Assembly: GCF_030253575.1 (NCBI RefSeq)
Contig: NC_080559.1
Coordinates: 31,522,501 to 31,586,500 of the forward strand
Direction of reading: 5' to 3'
Source of the DNA: Rhododendron vialii
Lineage: Eukaryota > Streptophyta > Magnoliopsida > Ericales > Ericaceae
Length of the DNA stretch: 64,000 nucleotides
Below the pieces are notes generated by a model. It searched no databases. It saw only the letters and a program-made list of their open reading frames with translations, and had not been told where the DNA came from. The translations under genes were made by a program, and so were the position numbers. Shown piece after piece: positions 11,601 through 23,900 of this stretch (position 1 is the stretch's first letter; every line of letters starts with the position of its first letter).

Positions 11601-14600
11601 ACATACAAGAGGGCACATATACTGTTATCCCTATACTCTTCAGTTGAGTACAAAAAACACTAGATAGTAATATTGGTGTTACCATCGCACAAGTTCTTAT
11701 ATTCAGCAACATCATAAGGGTTTGACAAGTACAACTAAAAGGTTCCCCTCTTCACTTCATCCTAATCCATCCATCTGAGAGTAAAAGGAAGACCCCAGGC
11801 CCTTACTCTCAAGTATAAATGCCCTGTAGTTTTCCTTTCTCTTGCCTTTTCCACTCTATCAAACAACAAAAGTGACTCCTCCCCTCACTTCTGTTCTCCA
11901 ATTTCTTTAATCCTAGTCTTCAACCTGCGATAATGGAGCCTCTGGTCTGCTTAGTAGAAGGGAAAGTGGTAAAAGAGTAAGGTGATTCATAACTTCATAT
12001 AGTTAACTTGGTACGAGACAAGAGTGAGAGAAGAGAAGGGGCAAAGGAGAGCCAAGAGAATCAACCCTTTTTTGTTTTTTTATTTGGTACGAAGGGGAAG
12101 GAAACAAAGAGGTGAGAATGCACTTTCCTTCTAGGCCCAACCAACCCTTTGTGCTCACATCGAAAGGTCAAGGGAGAAAAGGAAGAGAGAGAAAAGGAAG
12201 AGACGCACTAAATCTTTTTTGCCCAAAAACAGCCCTTCTTTTACTAAACTATAAAATCAAACAATAACACACCCCTTCCTTTCTATTTTTGTCCCTGTTC
12301 AACAGAGCGAAAGGAGGATGAGAGTACTGAATTTCCTCGTCAATACTTCTTTGTCCCCTCCTACCTCCCACTTTTTCTTTGCTGGTACTGAAAGTACCAT
12401 AAGTCCATAGTCTTTGGAAGGAAGGGAAGGAAGAGAGGAGCAAATTTCTTCCCCATTCAAGCAAGCCCACCATGTCTTTCCCTCCAAAGAATACCAACTC
12501 TTAAATCTATGAGGAATGAGGTATACGAGTAAAACCAAGAACGAGCATTTCCTCTTTTTTCCAAGCGATCTACAACCATAATAAAAATGGTTCATCACGA
12601 GTATAAATGTGGGCCAAAAGCAAAAACAACTCACATAGAAATAGGTAAAGTAATATCAAATCCAACCACAAAGATGGATTACGGAAGTACAAGTATCTCA
12701 AATGTGAACAAGTCTACATGGAAGCAATTTTGCTGACCAAAATATGGAAGAAAGAAAAATTCAGGCTTGGATAGCATACGATAAGAGAGTATTAAACATC
12801 TTAATGCAAAGTGTACCTGCTTGAGTTTCCATAAGTGCCGAATTATTGATATTTAGGCCCTCCAAACTACACTTGTTAGTTATTTATATGTGTTACTTGA
12901 TACTTATTTTCCTTTTATTTTGTTTATAGGTTGATCGAGCTCATTGTTCAGGATATTGGATAAAAACAGGAGTTTAAAGAGATTTGTGATCAAAGTGTGG
13001 AGTTTATCAAAGTTGGATTGCCAATTAATTATTATACAAAGTTCAAAGGGCCCTTTATGTAATTAAAACATCAAACCTATCTATATAAACATAAGTTTTC
13101 TACTGACATCGGGAGTCAGTGGTGGAACGAGGGCTCTCGGCCGTGGGGTTCGGCGGAGAACAGAAAAGGAGAAGCTTGCAATATCATTAGGCCATGGCTC
13201 GCTAATCCCATTCTCTAGGGGGAAGATGAAGCCCCGTGTCAAGTAACTTTGTATATGTATAGGTTTAAGTTTTAATATTCATTCGAATCGATTGTTTAAC
13301 TAGTACTCGTTTGAGTTTTATGGAATGATTTTAATATTTTCAATCTATTTCGTATTTATATCCGCGGTTTTCAAATACAGAGTTAAACAATGGTATTCTT
13401 TGATTGAGCTTGGGTGATTGAGATGGATTATGCTCGTAAGACAGATCGTGCCGTTAGGCGGCTGAATCGGGCTAGTGAGACGGTCCGTGCTATGGGGTAG
13501 TCCATGCTGATTGGCAACTCAATATATTATCTTGACGATTGTCGGAAGGGATTGCAAGCCCTAACGATAGTATTGAATGATTCGAATGTTAACCCTAACC
13601 TATGCATATTGTTGTTATGCGGTCAGGGTGGATTTAAAACCCTAGATCTTTTTCTCATCAGTTTTCTTATCAATTAATTAGTTGCTTTCTTACTTTATTC
13701 AGTTTTCTTAAATCAAACAACTCAAATCTTTTTCTTCCGAATTAATCTAGAAATCAATCAAAATTATAGTAACTTAGCCATACTATTCCTGCAAATCGAC
13801 ACTCGGTCTAGACCACCATTCTACGGAGTAGTAGTTAACTCCAAGTTTTTATAAATTTATTTTTGACACGGAATGACGCGGTCACACACCAAACTCTACA
13901 AAGGATTAATAACCCCTCACACATATACCATAATACCAACGATAACCTAACTAATTTGCTTTGATGATATAACATTGATGGCCTTCCAAGTGTAAATTCT
14001 TCTCATTAAAGGTAAAAATCCAACTAGGAGCACTAATAATGGGACACGTATGCATCTAAATTCTATACCTTGTCAAACATAAATGTCCTAAGTGTCATTT
14101 CTACATAAACCTACCATAATCACAGATGTTTTTACAGTAAGAAGATGGGGCCTCACTTTTTTTGGGCAGCAACAAAGAACAACTCATTGTGCAAGAAGAC
14201 CACATCACGCACTGTTTCTCTGACCTAAAAAATAGGCATTAGCAACTCAAATTTATTTCTAGTGAGGCAGATAAGCACCTCAAAAGATTGAGAAAACAAC
14301 GAGTTTATAGAAATGCAGAAGCACAATAGAAATATAGGTCTAGGCTAGTAGGAGAAGTAGAAACCTTGCCAAGAGGCCTTTGGCACAATGGCATTAGGGG
14401 TGCACTTAGGTGCCAGGAGATAAGATGTCAGGAGTTCAATTCATCTTCCAAGATGCTAATCTAATTATTCTAACAATACTGACTTTCGCCAATCAAAATA
14501 AATAAATAAATAGGAGAAACCTTTATGTGTATATACTTCCATAAAAGGTTTAGGAACTTGCTAATGAAACATTAACCATGAGAATTTAAGGTCAATGAAT

Positions 14601-16489
14601 TTAATGTTGCACATATCCGTCTCTTTTGTGTACATAAGAAAATTTCCAGAATCCCCAGGCCGGCACCTTTGATGATGAGGCCGATTACTATAAGCTATAT
14701 TTTGCAAAGCATCAAAGTAAATAGGCTCTAGCCTGCCCTTTTTTATGCCTTCTGTCTTCAAATGGTGCCATGGATCGACGACATCACATCCCTTGAGTTC
14801 CTCAATTTTTAGAGGTATAAGGAGGCCATTATTTCACTAGTAAAACTTCTGAGAGCAATCACTTTGTGTACATATTGACAAAGGTTAGTTAGGTCTCTCT
14901 CCAGTCCTCCCCTACTCAAACCCCCACCAGTTGGGGATCACAAGGGTACAGTTATTCTTGTTGTAGAGACTCCACTGCTCAGACTTAATGTTTGTTTACT
15001 AGTCTTTCGTATAGACTGGAGCCAGGTGAGGGCGGTTAGTTGTTGGTTAATCCCCTCAACCGATTATTGGAGATTGTAGCACATTTTGGTACACATTAAT
15101 GTGTATGACCATTTTATCAATAAAAATGATATCTTCCAATTAGTTTTTAGACTCTAGATAAGTACACTCCCAATTGATAAGCAAAAGTTTAACCTACCAT
15201 ATTGGATAAGCCAACTATATAACTGGTAAATGCAAAGATGGTGCGGACACAAGGGCCCCAGCCCAATTCTTGTGATTCCAGTAAAGCCGATTGCAGAAGT
15301 CTGAACAACCAATGTCCTTTTGGTTGGATGACAACACTTGTGGGCCTACCTAGAGATCACATTAAATTTAACTTATTTAGTATATATCTAGGATTATACC
15401 TTTGCTTTATTGTTTTGAGGGAGCCTATTGGCACAGAGATAAAAATTCTTCCTTAGGTAAGGAACACCTAAGGTTTGTTACAGGTTCGACAGCACCACAT
15501 CTCAAAACTGCGATCATGTTTATGCACAAAATATTTGCTAGCATTTAAGAGGTTTTGTTACAAAAGGCACAAATTTTGGTTAAGTTGTCTACCATGTTCA
15601 TAGCCAAGCCCATAAGCAAGTTAGCAACCATGGTATCACCCTCGTGATCAGCATCTAGAAGTGAAGCCTCGCAATGACAAACTAACTCAAGGCGCCAAAC
15701 ATACCTGAGTGAAGTGTTTCATTAATATTGATTATGTGTATGGATGACTTAAGTGGTTATTTTGGACTAAAATGAAAAGTTTTCCTATGAACAATTTTAA
15801 GTGTCTTATTTATGGGCGTAGAAAGCAATCACATTGCACATGTAACACCAACACTGTTAGAATGTCCAAAAAGTTGCTTCATGTAACACCAACACTCAAA
15901 TATTTATTAGAAAATTACGAGAGTGCGGGTGCACAACTAGGAGTCAGTAGTGCATACTACCACATAAACAAAAACAAATTGATGCCAAAGTATCTGATAA
16001 CTAGTAAGATTTCGTAAAATTTTATCACATGCAAAGTTCAATGAATCATATGTCGCAACTATTTATTACTCCATCCCATTTTGTTTCTCCATTTTCGATA
16101 TTCATGTCAGTATGCAATATGGATCTTGTTTGATAGCTCTCAATTAATACTATAATACAAAGTTTTCAAAATTACGGAAAACATTATAGATCGAAAGATA
16201 TAACAATTATGAAATGGAACGAACGTTGAAAATGGACAAACAAAATGGAGAGGGAGTACTTAAAACAAATAACTAGACGATAGCATATGTACTTATAACA
16301 TCTATATAATAAAACAGAGCTGTGTTTGAATCCAAAAGACAACCAACGCTCCAGATTTATCTCTTCCTCCTGCATAAATCTCTACCCTCTATTCTACAAA
16401 ATGACATGTCCGTAAATTGATAACTTTTTTTGACCATTTTCTAATCACACATTCCCCTTCTATTTTGGAAATCCGATTTCCATTTCCAG

Positions 16490-16522
<33 letters not shown>

Positions 16523-19500
16523 CGAATATGATAATACGATTTGATTTCCAGACCCTCTCTCTCTCCAAATACGACCTTCCTCTGCCTCCTCCCATCACGC
16601 AAGTTGGCCAATCCCTAACGACCCAACATTGTTTTCGTGCCCTGTAATGCTATTTGGAAACGAATTGCAAAAGTCAATTTGGAAACGAAAACACATGCAG
16701 CTACCCATTTGGAAACGAATTGTTACGGGTTAGCACGGCTGATTATACCTATATTTTTTATTCCAACATTGTTTTCGTGCCCTGTAATGCTATTTGGAAA
16801 CGAAAACACATGCAGCTACCCATTTGGAAACGAATTGTTACGGGTTAGCACGGTTGATTATACCTTCTTTTTTTTTGTGCAATGTTGATTCATGCCCTGT
16901 ACGTTGTATAATCTGATTGTATTGTTTTTGTGCCCCGTACGTTGTATATAGATTTTTCCAGTTCTTTGATTCATGCCCTGCACATGCATTGCGTGTACCG
17001 AATTTGTAATCGGTATGTTCAGGCGGTAGTCTTCGGGCAAACCGGAAGTTCCTTATTTTAATGCATCCTGGGTGTTTGTAAAAATGCCTCATACAAATAG
17101 AATTGCTCTGTCATAATTCATTAGCTTCAACTACTATGCCTTCTGCAACGTGGGTCAGTTGAATGGCATAGTGTTCCTCGAGCTCCTCAATTTTCAAAGA
17201 AATAATGCTTCAGTACATTACGAGACCAATTAAGTTGTTGCCATTCGTCTACGCCAAGCCAATTGAAGCTTTTCTATTCCATCAGTTCACACCAGCAGAG
17301 TGCACCATTGCCTTTTAGTACTCCATTTGTCAGAGACTTAAGTGACTTTATTTTTGCCGTTTCAAGGCGGTGGTCTGCCCCATATCAATAGTATAAGGAG
17401 CCACTATTTCAATATTTTCTTTCCAATCTTGGTTTGTGATTTTTTTTTGTTGTCTTTTTGCATTAGGCAATGACCGGCAAAGGAAAGCCAACATGTGTTA
17501 GCAATGGAGAAAAAGATTCACGGGTATCACCCTTTGACGTATCTTCTATCTTCTATCTTTATAGTCAATAAGCTAAACGACATTCTAATTTCTCAAATTT
17601 GTTTATACACGTATTTTAGGAACAATCCGGTAAAGATATATCAAAAGGTACACTAGCGCAACGTGCCCGACGAGAATGAGAACGTATTTTTAAGCAAACC
17701 ACTGAAAGGCGATCGGAACAACACTCGCCGATAAATACAAGTGTAAGACTCTTATTAATCAAAATCATGTTTGATTATCTACATTTTCTACCCATGTTTT
17801 TTTTAATGTAATTCTTTCTCAATTGTTGACTTTGTACGTAAAGATTCAACCTCTCCGAGACGGGAATATTAGAGCCGATGGGCGAGACCACCATGCCGTA
17901 CATGTTCCCGAGGTAGGTCTCCATATAATTGTGGAGTTTCTTGCAAACCTAATTAGTACCCGTAATGCAATTTATGTATTTCTTGCATTTGTTTCAACTG
18001 GTAGCATGATAACCTGTGCAATGAATGATCGTTCAAATCTGCAAATGTATATATGTTTCTTAGTAAACCAATTAAGAATGCACTGCTGGATGGGTTTGGT
18101 TTTCTTTATGACAAGACATAGTGCACTTTGGCAACTCTCAGTTATGGTGCAACTGTAGTCACGAGACCGCCATGGAACTCAGGAAGCCTTTGTTTTGGGG
18201 CTCGACTCTCACGCGCGTGCTATTAATTCATGTGTTCGACTATCTATATCTTCTAACCATTTTTTTTTTTTATAATTCTTTCTCAATTGATGTTCACCAT
18301 GCTATTCATGTTCACGAGGTAGGTCGAAGCCTTTGTTTTGTGAAACTAAGCCTCTTTTTTATTTGTCATTAAGTAAACCAGCTTAGGCGATCACTGATTA
18401 GCATACAAATCAATAATTCTTGCCAAAAGACAACTGAGTAGTTCGAAGAACAACTTATGTGTATTAGCTTTTACGGTGCTATTACCATGTTCACGGTGTC
18501 TATCATGATCCTAGGACCAAAATTGTTGAAATAGTAAAACTTTATAACGAAAGAGGAAATGGAAAAACTTGCAATGAATCACTAGCCTCAGTAAAGTGGT
18601 TTCTCAACATGCTTTCTAAAAGACGTATTGCCCAAACGTTGGATCAGATAGTTGAATGCAGGATGAGAGCTTTATTTTCTTTGTTGTAAGTATGTTCATT
18701 CACTTTGCTATGGGAAAACCCTGGAGAATTACATAAAGCACTATTTCTTTTCCAGTAGTTAATGGCAATGAGAGAAAAAGGTGGCGTTCTTTTATCATGG
18801 AGATTTATTTGTTTAAGGAAAGCTTGGCCTAAGAAACAAGACAATATCCCACTGTCATTTTTTGAATATAATCGTCCTTTCTCTATTTTTTTGGAAGGGT
18901 AAACCAAAGAAGATAATGGATTCTAACATAATTATAGAGATAATCTCGGTATCGAGAATGTACTAATGTGTGTTGTCAGTTTCTTTTTTTAGATGGCTTC
19001 ACTTAGATTAAGTTTTTAAGCTACTTAATCCTATATTTTAACATTGATAAGTGTCGATTGATACCAAACTTCTTTTTTCTTTCCAATTCTTGCAGTATTT
19101 GAGACTTGGTAAAAAGACATGTTGGTGTTCGTGGTGGTGATTGGCAGGCAGTAAGACTTGGTAATATAAAGGGGTTTTTTTTAACGGAAGACTTTTTAGC
19201 CGACAGTGATATTTTTGTTCCCCCATAATGGCCAGTTTCGAAGAACCATTCAAACATAAACTTCAGGTAGCATTATTTGTTGTTTTCTACATTTACATGT
19301 CTGGATATTTGTCAGCTTTGAATATTAGATTCACTCTACTCCAGCTATAGCATTGCTGCTTATTTGGCTGCGATTCAAATTGTGTTTTTTGATGAGAAGT
19401 CAGGTTAAATGAAGAACGTGGTTATTAGTAGAAAAGAGTAGTCCTTTTTTTTTTTTTTTGGAAAGGCAAGAGTAGTCCTTTATGTACATAATTCAAATAA

Positions 19501-20901
19501 ATGGACCCTGTTTGAAGTTTATTTGAGACACAGCCTAAAGGCGCGACGAAACATGTCTTATGGGAGATTTTGTGTTCATTGGTAAAAAGGGCAATTCAAT
19601 TTTTGTTTCAACACATGTTTCGTCGTACCTTCAGGCACGGGCAATATCAAAACCCTCCAAATCTCATTTGAATTTTCAATACTGTATTGAGAAACTACAT
19701 TACGGAAATTGTGATGATTCATTGAAAGTTTTCACTCCATGATTTGTGCGACGATCTGAATTTGAGGAAAAAATAAAATCGCGAGTCCAAAACTTATTTA
19801 CGTGTGTTGATCGTTCGAGCCGTGCCTTCAGGCCCGAACATGCACTACCTTTATTTGCTTATTGTATAAATTACACTGTATAAAATTAAAATACCTTTAT
19901 TTGATTATTGTTTTGCCAGGATAATGGGGGTGCAATGCTCAAAGACTATATTTCTAAATATTATGGGAGCTCATATGTGTTAATTATTCCACCTCCAACA
20001 ACTGGGAGTCTTGACCATTGTGCCTTTGTGGTGACTTTCGTTTTGAAAGTTGATTGGTCATAAGAGTGTTGGCACATTTCCAAAGGTAATAAATGATTAC
20101 AAAGATTGTAGGGGGCATAAGTTGTCCTTTTTTCTTCATTGTCATACTTAGATTATACATAAACGAGTCCATATTCTGTGATGAATTTAATAATTTTTTA
20201 TCTTATTTATGTAGGAATATCGAGGACTGGCAAACGAACAATGGGATCGTCATGATAAGAGCTTTGTTAATAGATTGGGAATTTCATGAGGAATTTTTAT
20301 TTGTTAGGTTGAGTTTTACAAATATATATTCAGTTTTATTACGCGTGTTGGGTGATTTATGGATTTGGGATATTTTTAACTTGCTTGAATATTTTTTGCA
20401 CCCCAATTTAACATGCACATATACAGCATATATTTTACTTTGTTCCTACCCATTTTTTGTCCATCATTTGCTCATTGTTCGACCTGTAGCTTTAGTTGTC
20501 TTCAAAATGTGTTGCGCCGTGCCTTCAGGCACGGGCATTCGCTAGTTTTCATATAATATATACAGATACCTACATGTATGTATATGTATGTATGTATGTA
20601 TGTATGCATGCTAGGCACAACTTGAGGCAGTGATATACTTGCAATTCTTTGATAAGACCCATATTCATCATGTCTATAATAGCCAGATGGCCCTTGCGTC
20701 CGGCAACTGCCATGTACCGACCACTTGACGTGAAATCCAGTGTGTATGGACCAAGATCTGTGTGTAAGCAATAAATGACATTACAACAGCCATAAATAAA
20801 TGAGAAATCATACGGAAATAATATGCACACTTAGCAGATATATATAGTACAGTGGGATAACACTACACATTATTGGACACTTAGCAGAGATATATAGTAC
20901 A

Positions 20902-20963
<62 letters not shown>

Positions 20964-23900
20964 CATGTTTGGAAGCTTATGGTAGCATTAGTTTTTTTGT
21001 ACTTCATTGTGGAACCAATGTGGTTGGTTTTGGTTTGATCCAAGAAAACCCTACTAACTGTAATTGGATGTGATTGTAATGGTTGTGGGTTAGCCCATTG
21101 AATACCCTTGGAGATTCTAAGTTTCACGAGAATCTATTCAAAACCCCTTCGTGATTCAGTGGATTAGAAATCTGATGTGATATAGACCTATGCCCAATGA
21201 GCGTAACTCTCGTGTTTAGTTGGAATAGCTGAGTTTGGATCCTGAACAAACTGTTGGTGATGAGCCGAAAGGAAGGTGAGGATAATGTGAAGTCTCAAGC
21301 AACTTATGCCTAGGGCGTTGACACATGTCCTACAATGCCTGAAACATAGACTCGCAATCCCATACAGTGAGCCAACTCCAAACGCCAGTCCTCAAACCAT
21401 TATAAAAATTACTGCATTCATCTTGAAATTGCATTGCTCCACTTAATTATACTAACATGCATGTGTAGAATCTGATAAGATGAATCTATTTTTCTTAATT
21501 GCCGAGTGTTGGACTTATGAAACATGTTATTGTTGTTGTCGAGTGTTGACTATGGACTGACAAATCTTGTAAACACTTTGTTTCATAAGTCCATCACAAT
21601 TCCACAACTTGAGCTCATATGATATTGAAATCATCAGACAAGCACAACTGAAACTTATTTAGAAAGGAATTTGGTAAATTATCACTGATCCTACTCAAGG
21701 AAAGGATACAAAGATAACTACCTAGCGCTATGCGCCGATACCACCACAATTTAATTAATTTCTTTCATATACGGGCTAACGGAAAGTAGATATGCAAACA
21801 CCACACACATATGTACCCCATGTATACTACCTCACTATAGTTGAAAGAAGAACATATCCGGAGGACTGCTTATTACCAACAAACTTAATTCTCTTTTAAC
21901 AACAATATCCCACAGATAGCCCAAGATGAATGTGGTCTTGCCATAATGAAAACAAGTTAAAATTCTTCACCCTTCCTCTTCAATATATTTTCCAGAATGG
22001 AACGGTCAAACAGGATTTTTATAGGGAATGTCAATAGTCGACACATGGCCTTTTGGAGTTGAGATTAATTATGTCTACTTGCCTTCCTCTCATCTCCAGA
22101 CTTCTTCCTCATCATCAATGTTCCGCAAGAAAACTCAACTACAGGCAAGATTTCCAACATTTCACATTTTCTCGGCTATATTCTAATTACAATTTGTCAA
22201 GGATAAGCCAGAACCATTTATATTCAAAAGACCTATTAAGACGCCAAAAAATGCATGGAGGTTACCAAACACGCACTGAATCCCGAGGACATGAGAAATA
22301 TCAGTATGAAAGGGTCCTCTTACAAACAGTATCATCTGTAAATTAGATAGAAGGTATTGACCTGGTAAGACAATATCGTATTGATTCTTTGAACTTGATA
22401 TATCGACTTCACGAACAATTGCCTCCTGTTTGATCCTCCAAGTCTTCTCTATACCTTCAACCACCAAGTACCCCCCCTCGCTTGGCATAAGCCACCACAA
22501 AAAGATATATATCACACATCAACTTTTATTTGCACCATAAATATTGCACATGATTTCCTGGATATCTCCAGACACAAAAAGAAAAGAACCAAAAACAAGA
22601 AAGAGAACAGAATCATACGACCTAGTGTTATCTATAAAGAGCTACAAGCAACTGCAAGCTGGCATTTCAGTTTCGAGAAATATAATGCAACTGGTAGTAG
22701 AATTGGTCGCTTGGCAGACAAATTGTGTAATATTTAAGAAGTAGAGGATCACGTTTAATATTTGAAGTCAGATCACATGAACAGAAAAAAAACCTCACCT
22801 TCTCAACCTTGGCAGCAGCCTTGGCAGATTTTCCATATAACTCCTCTTTTACAGCAAGCTGACCTTTCAATTTTTTGTCTCTCAAAGCCTGCAAATTGTA
22901 AATACTTTTGAGTGCAATAGAAGAAGAAATAAGCAAAACGTGATTAAGAATCTCAAACAACAGTGCCGTACCTCGAAATTAGCACTTTCACCTCTAAGAT
23001 ACTTCTTTACTTTAATATCCATCTCATCTAAAATCTCCTGCACGTTGCCACATTCAGTAGATATAAACGTGAATACATCCAAGGCTAAACACCAATGGTT
23101 AATCAATGCGACACAGGAACGGCCAAAGTGAGACTTAAAGGAAAATGAAAACAGCAGGAGAAATAACAATTTTACTAGACATCTTACAGGTACTAGAGCT
23201 TTTTCCAGATATTAAAGACAGAGACCTTGAAAAGCAACATAAAAAAGGAAGACAACTAGACAAAAGGGGAACCGGGTGGCTAATCCTCGTATACATAGTT
23301 TGTGTGACAGCCAGCATTAGCCAAGGAACATCAGTCAAGAACTCTCATGCAACTTTTTGGATGTAAATAGCTGAAGCAGAAGAAATAACAAAGGCAGCGA
23401 ACAGAGAACAAATGCAGAGATCAGAGAAGATGAGGAAGAAAGAAATTTGTTTGACAAAATTTAAGAAGTCACAGGAAATGGCTAACGTCTTGATACAGTT
23501 TCTATTAACAGGAAAAAAAATTGACAAGGCAACTGGTTACAAACCCAAAACGACTGGGCACGATAACACCGAAATTGAACAAGTAGCGTTAATCTTGAGG
23601 GAATTTGACAGGAACCCGAGATTACAGCACATGATGGCCAGTTGGCCAACTCAATTGCCAACCTTCGCCATTTTGTAGATGTTACGGATTCTTTTGTAAG
23701 AATTGTTAAGCTTCTTTGGTCTTTCGAGAACAGGTCTACATACGCAAATGTGGCTGTCACAATTTGTCCTTTGGTACTATGGCATGCATTCACGTTTTAG
23801 CTTTTTCTTTCTACAAGATATCCTTTTGTCAATCCAAATTTTTACAAGATAGACTTATCCAAATAATTGGGCTTATTTGTACGGATGGTCCCCAAAGTAT

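Noticed and set aside
12299-12634. 111-codon minus-strand frame in a UTP7 intron
   Set aside because: No homology is recognised, it has Ser/Leu-rich random content, and UTP7 exons account for the neighbourhood.
20093-20545. 150-codon plus-strand frame within the Helitron
   Set aside because: It is Phe/Leu/Ile-rich with no Rep or helicase motif, and it runs into the terminal hairpin.
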